Assembly (NCBI RefSeq): GCF_019042275.1
Contig: NZ_JAHQCW010000008.1
Span: 62,001-126,000, forward strand
Source of the DNA: Diplocloster agilis
Lineage (GTDB): Bacteria > Bacillota > Clostridia > Lachnospirales > Lachnospiraceae
Direction of reading: 5' to 3'
Length of the DNA stretch: 64,000 nt
Of the stretch, positions 61,778 to 64,000 are shown piece after piece; position 1 is the stretch's first letter; every line of letters starts with the position of its first letter. The notes under the pieces are model-generated. The model ran no database searches. It was given only the letters and a program-made list of their open reading frames with translations, and had not been told where the DNA came from. The translations under genes and the position numbers were made by a program.

Positions 61778-62593
61778 TTATATCAGCCACCAATCCAGCA
61801 GCCCTTCCCACCACTCATTTCTGCGCGCGATTATATCCATGTGATTAGACGGCGTTCCTGTCACGTAGTGGAACACCAGTCTGTCCGCCGCTTCCGGGTA
61901 TAAGCCGGCCAGCTCGGACCGGAATCGCTCGGCGTTCTCCGGCGGGATGTGATTATCCTCAGCCCCCAGGATCAGACACAGAGGCGGGCAATTCGCATAG
62001 CGCTCCAGATGGGTAATCGGGTTAAACTGCTCATAGAAAAAGGAGGCATAGCGGTCCGGTGTCCCCGGATCCAGAATGCGGTCGGGCCGGAACAGATCAT
62101 ACATACCGGGCCTCAGCCAGTCAGGCGTGGCGATAATCGGGGCTCCTCGTTTGATTCTGGAGTCAATTCCCGCCGCGCAGATCGTGATGTCCCCTCCCAT
62201 GGATATGCCGCCCATGCGGATCTGGGGAACCACCTCCAGGTTCCCGACCGCCCAGTCTATAACCCGCTCCACGTCCAGAATCGTCTGGCCCAGCACCGGC
62301 CAGCCGTAGCGCCTCATGTTCGTAAACACGCGGGCTTTCACATCATCCTGCGCCGTTCCCCGCTCTCCATGCTGATAGAGGTCGAAGGCCAGTGCAATGA
62401 ATCCCCTGTCCGCGATATCCGAAAGATAGGAGACTAATTCTTCCTTCTTACCGCCCAGTCCGCTTAAGAAAATGGCCAGTCTGCGCTCAGGCTGCGGCTC
62501 TGCCGGTTCCGCGTAGATGACCGGTATGCCGTCCACCCACTCCTTGGTTACCTCCACTCCATTGATCTGCTGCCGCTGTTTTTCATTATTCAT
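61778..62593 (-). CDS. Alpha/beta hydrolase (dienelactone-hydrolase-like esterase)
   Basis: 271-residue hydrolase: nucleophile in RMGGISMGGDITIC (GxSxG), acid in LILGAEDNHIPPE and His in TGTPSNHMDI. Start at 62593 has GGAAAGGA upstream; the longer frame is unsupported. No signal peptide. It faces the oxidoreductase gene across the 54-bp hairpin. Substrate unknown; sugar-ester or lactone cleavage is possible. Confidence 0.85.
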   Translation of the reverse strand: MNNEKQRQQINGVEVTKEWVDGIPVIYAEPAEPQPERRLAIFLSGLGGKKEELVSYLSDIADRGFIALAFDLYQHGERGTAQDDVKARVFTNMRRYGWPVLGQTILDVERVIDWAVGNLEVVPQIRMGGISMGGDITICAAGIDSRIKRGAPIIATPDWLRPGMYDLFRPDRILDPGTPDRYASFFYEQFNPITHLERYANCPPLCLILGAEDNHIPPENAERFRSELAGLYPEAADRLVFHYVTGTPSNHMDIIARRNEWWEGLLDWWLI

Positions 62594-62727
62594 ATTCTTT
62601 CCTTTCCCGCATATGCCGGGATATCCGGGCAATCTGCTGCTTCCCCATTATCTTTTTCCTGCCTGCACCTTTTCAGGTCGCAAGTTCATTGATATTAATA
62701 GGATAGCATGGCAAAACAGCATACGCA

Positions 62728-62773
62728 ATACATTAGCCAAAACATACATTAGCCACATACATTAACCATACAT
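62728..62773. repeat. Short ATACATTA-type direct repeats
   Basis: Four neighbouring copies of ATACATTAGCC/ATACATTAACC just upstream of the hydrolase gene (minus strand) and beyond the activase stop; spacing irregular. Confidence 0.55.
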
Positions 62774-62776
62774 TAA

Positions 62777-63661
62777 CTAAAGCACTGCCACCGGCGCATA
62801 TTCATCCAGCGCGTCTTTCAGCGCGTTCATTTGGACGGCATCCATAGGCTGAAATTCCGGCGCACTCCTGCCCAGCATCCGGTACTTTCCCTCCCCAAAG
62901 GAGTGATACGCGAGCAGGTCAATCCTTTGAATTTTCCCGGGTTTTTTCAGAATCTCCCGGAATCCTTCTCTCTCCGCCTCAGAATCATTGATCCCCTTGA
63001 TACAAGGTATGCGGATCCATACATCCGCCGTCTCTTTTAACCGGTTCAGGTTCTCCACGATCAGACGGTTATCCGCGCCTGTCGCTCTCCGATGTACTTC
63101 CCCGCCGGCACATTTCAGGTCATAGAGAAATAAGGACGTGTAGGGCAGGATTCTTCGGAAGCTCTCCCACGGAACCGCCCCAGCCGTATCCACGGTGGTA
63201 TGAATCCCGTGTTTGACACATTCCCTGAGCAGTTCTTCCAGAAAATCGATCTGCAGCATCGCCTCTCCACCGGAAAAAGTCACTCCTCCCCCGGAATTAC
63301 AGTACAAGGAACCGTCTTTTCGGATCTCTTCCATTACCTTTGAAACGCTCATCGCTTCCCCCGATATTTCCAGTACCCCGGGATAGCAAACGGAAGCACA
63401 TTTTCCGCATCCGGTACACAGATCCGGTATAAAACCCCCATCATCTCCCAACCTTCTGGCCCCGGTAGGACAGGCCGCAGCGCAGGAACCACAGGCGATG
63501 CAGCCCTGTCCTTTGATCAACAGCTGGGGGGATGCCTCCTGCGATTCCGGGTTATGGCACCAAAGGCATTTCAGATTACAGCCCTTGAAAAACACCGTAG
63601 TGCGGATCCCCGGGCCGTCGTGAACGCTAAAGTGCTGGATATCAAATATCATTCCGTCCAT
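62777..63661 (-). CDS. Glycyl-radical enzyme activating protein (PflA family)
   Basis: 294-residue radical-SAM activase that makes the glycyl radical in its partner enzyme. GPGIRTTVFFKGCNLKCLWCHNPES holds the CxxxCxxC cluster; two ferredoxin-type insertions follow (CIACGSCAAACPTGA and CTGCGKCASVCYPG), then YCNSGGGVTFSGGEAMLQ. The ATG at 63661 has AGGAGG upstream. It follows the glycyl-radical enzyme gene by about 43 bases. The two ferredoxin clusters are usual for activases of non-pyruvate enzymes such as diol or choline lyases. Confidence 0.93.
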   Translation of the reverse strand: MDGMIFDIQHFSVHDGPGIRTTVFFKGCNLKCLWCHNPESQEASPQLLIKGQGCIACGSCAAACPTGARRLGDDGGFIPDLCTGCGKCASVCYPGVLEISGEAMSVSKVMEEIRKDGSLYCNSGGGVTFSGGEAMLQIDFLEELLRECVKHGIHTTVDTAGAVPWESFRRILPYTSLFLYDLKCAGGEVHRRATGADNRLIVENLNRLKETADVWIRIPCIKGINDSEAEREGFREILKKPGKIQRIDLLAYHSFGEGKYRMLGRSAPEFQPMDAVQMNALKDALDEYAPVAVL

Positions 63662-63704
63662 ATAATAGGTACCTCCTACGACGCGTCGCACCGCGCTCCG
63701 CAGA

Positions 63705-64000
63705 CTAATGCGACCGGTTTCTGGCGATCATCTCGTCCTGGAGCTCCCGGTCTAACGCGGTAAAATACGCGCTGAATCCCCACACCCGCACCACCAGGTT
63801 CGCATACTGTTCCGGGTTCTTCTGCGCTTCCAAGAGTACCTCGGCATCCGTCAGGTTAAAATCAAAGACGCTTCCTCCCGCGTCCAGGAAGCTGCGGATC
63901 ACCGCCTCATAAATCCTGGGTTCCATCTGATTGGGGGAATAAGGAAGATCGAGATAGAGAACCGCCGAAGCCGGATGATTTTCCAGATTCAAAGCCCCAA
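63705..64000 (-). CDS. Glycyl-radical enzyme, C-terminal part (partial)
   Basis: The gene runs off the window; only the last 98 or so residues are seen. The conserved Gly-loop is at LVVRVWGFSAYFTALDRELQDEMIARN, matching the RVxGYxA motif but with Trp before Gly and Phe after it. The stretch before reads SVFDFNLTDAEVLLEAQKNPEQY. It is clearly of the pyruvate-formate-lyase superfamily and is activated by the next gene. The substrate class (propanediol, choline, hydroxyproline or other) cannot be decided from the part present. Confidence 0.85.
   Translation of the reverse strand, partial: GALNLENHPASAVLYLDLPYSPNQMEPRIYEAVIRSFLDAGGSVFDFNLTDAEVLLEAQKNPEQYANLVVRVWGFSAYFTALDRELQDEMIARNRSH

Overview
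The window looks like chromosomal DNA of a gut-type Lachnospiraceae member (Firmicutes, Clostridia; Blautia- or Eisenbergiella-like). This is an inference from the roughly half-GC composition, strong AGGAGG ribosome binding sites, glycyl-radical enzyme, TIGR04076, DUF6320 and YesM/YesN-type families, and the number of sugar ABC importers and glycosidases. I saw no rRNA, tRNA, CRISPR array, prophage or insertion-sequence transposase.

Layout. 1-4600: 3' end of a ribose-type ABC permease, a DUF4261 protein, an ArsC/Spx-like protein, a solitary PduB-like microcompartment shell protein and a DMT exporter. 4700-10900: a LacI-regulated CUT1 sugar importer divergent from an atypical GH29 alpha-L-fucosidase. 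11000-17800: cysteine desulfurase/YedF pair, YjbQ, flavodoxin-like protein, rRNA-type methyltransferase, ureidoglycolate-lyase-like protein, a GntR/LacI-type regulator and an unlisted 52-aa gene with its own promoter and terminator. 17850-24300: MATE exporter behind an attenuator leader that resembles a guanidine-IV riboswitch, GH95 fucosidase, HD phosphohydrolase, YARHG lipoprotein. 24500-29960: double-HTH MerR with its ABC exporter, LysR, DUF554, TIGR04076 protein and a cluster of small overlapping AT-rich genes. 30200-33900: canonical GH29 fucosidase divergent from an AraC regulator, then DUF2007 and a lipoprotein. 34280-46160: a mannoside-type locus (GH38 glycosidase, phosphotriesterase-like protein, mannose-6-phosphate-isomerase-like protein, CUT1 permeases and binding protein) with a YesM/YesN two-component pair in the middle. 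46500-50900: two ECF-sigma/anti-sigma modules and a lipoprotein. 51000-55700: str operon (rpsL-rpsG-fusA-tuf). 55900-64000: Phd/RelE toxin-antitoxin, a condensation-domain membrane protein with an HSL esterase, a BaiCD/FadH-type flavin oxidoreductase, an alpha/beta hydrolase and a glycyl-radical enzyme with its activase, cut by the window edge.

How it fits together. Three fucosidases (two GH29, one GH95), all without signal peptides, imply import of fucosylated glycans by the ABC systems and cytoplasmic cleavage. Fucose fermentation yields 1,2-propanediol, and a lone PduB-type shell protein sits in the same window. The GH38/isomerase locus implies parallel use of mannosides.

Non-coding structure is a notable part of the window. 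A GGGGACATGTCC palindrome family sits at three convergent gene junctions, and a related GGTGCCTGTCCCC hairpin sits at a fourth. A second, about 93-bp hairpin repeat (four copies) shows paired changes in its stem. A run of 14-bp degenerate repeats and clustered TTACTAA motifs fill the LacI/fucosidase intergenic region. Several near-consensus promoters are placed below.
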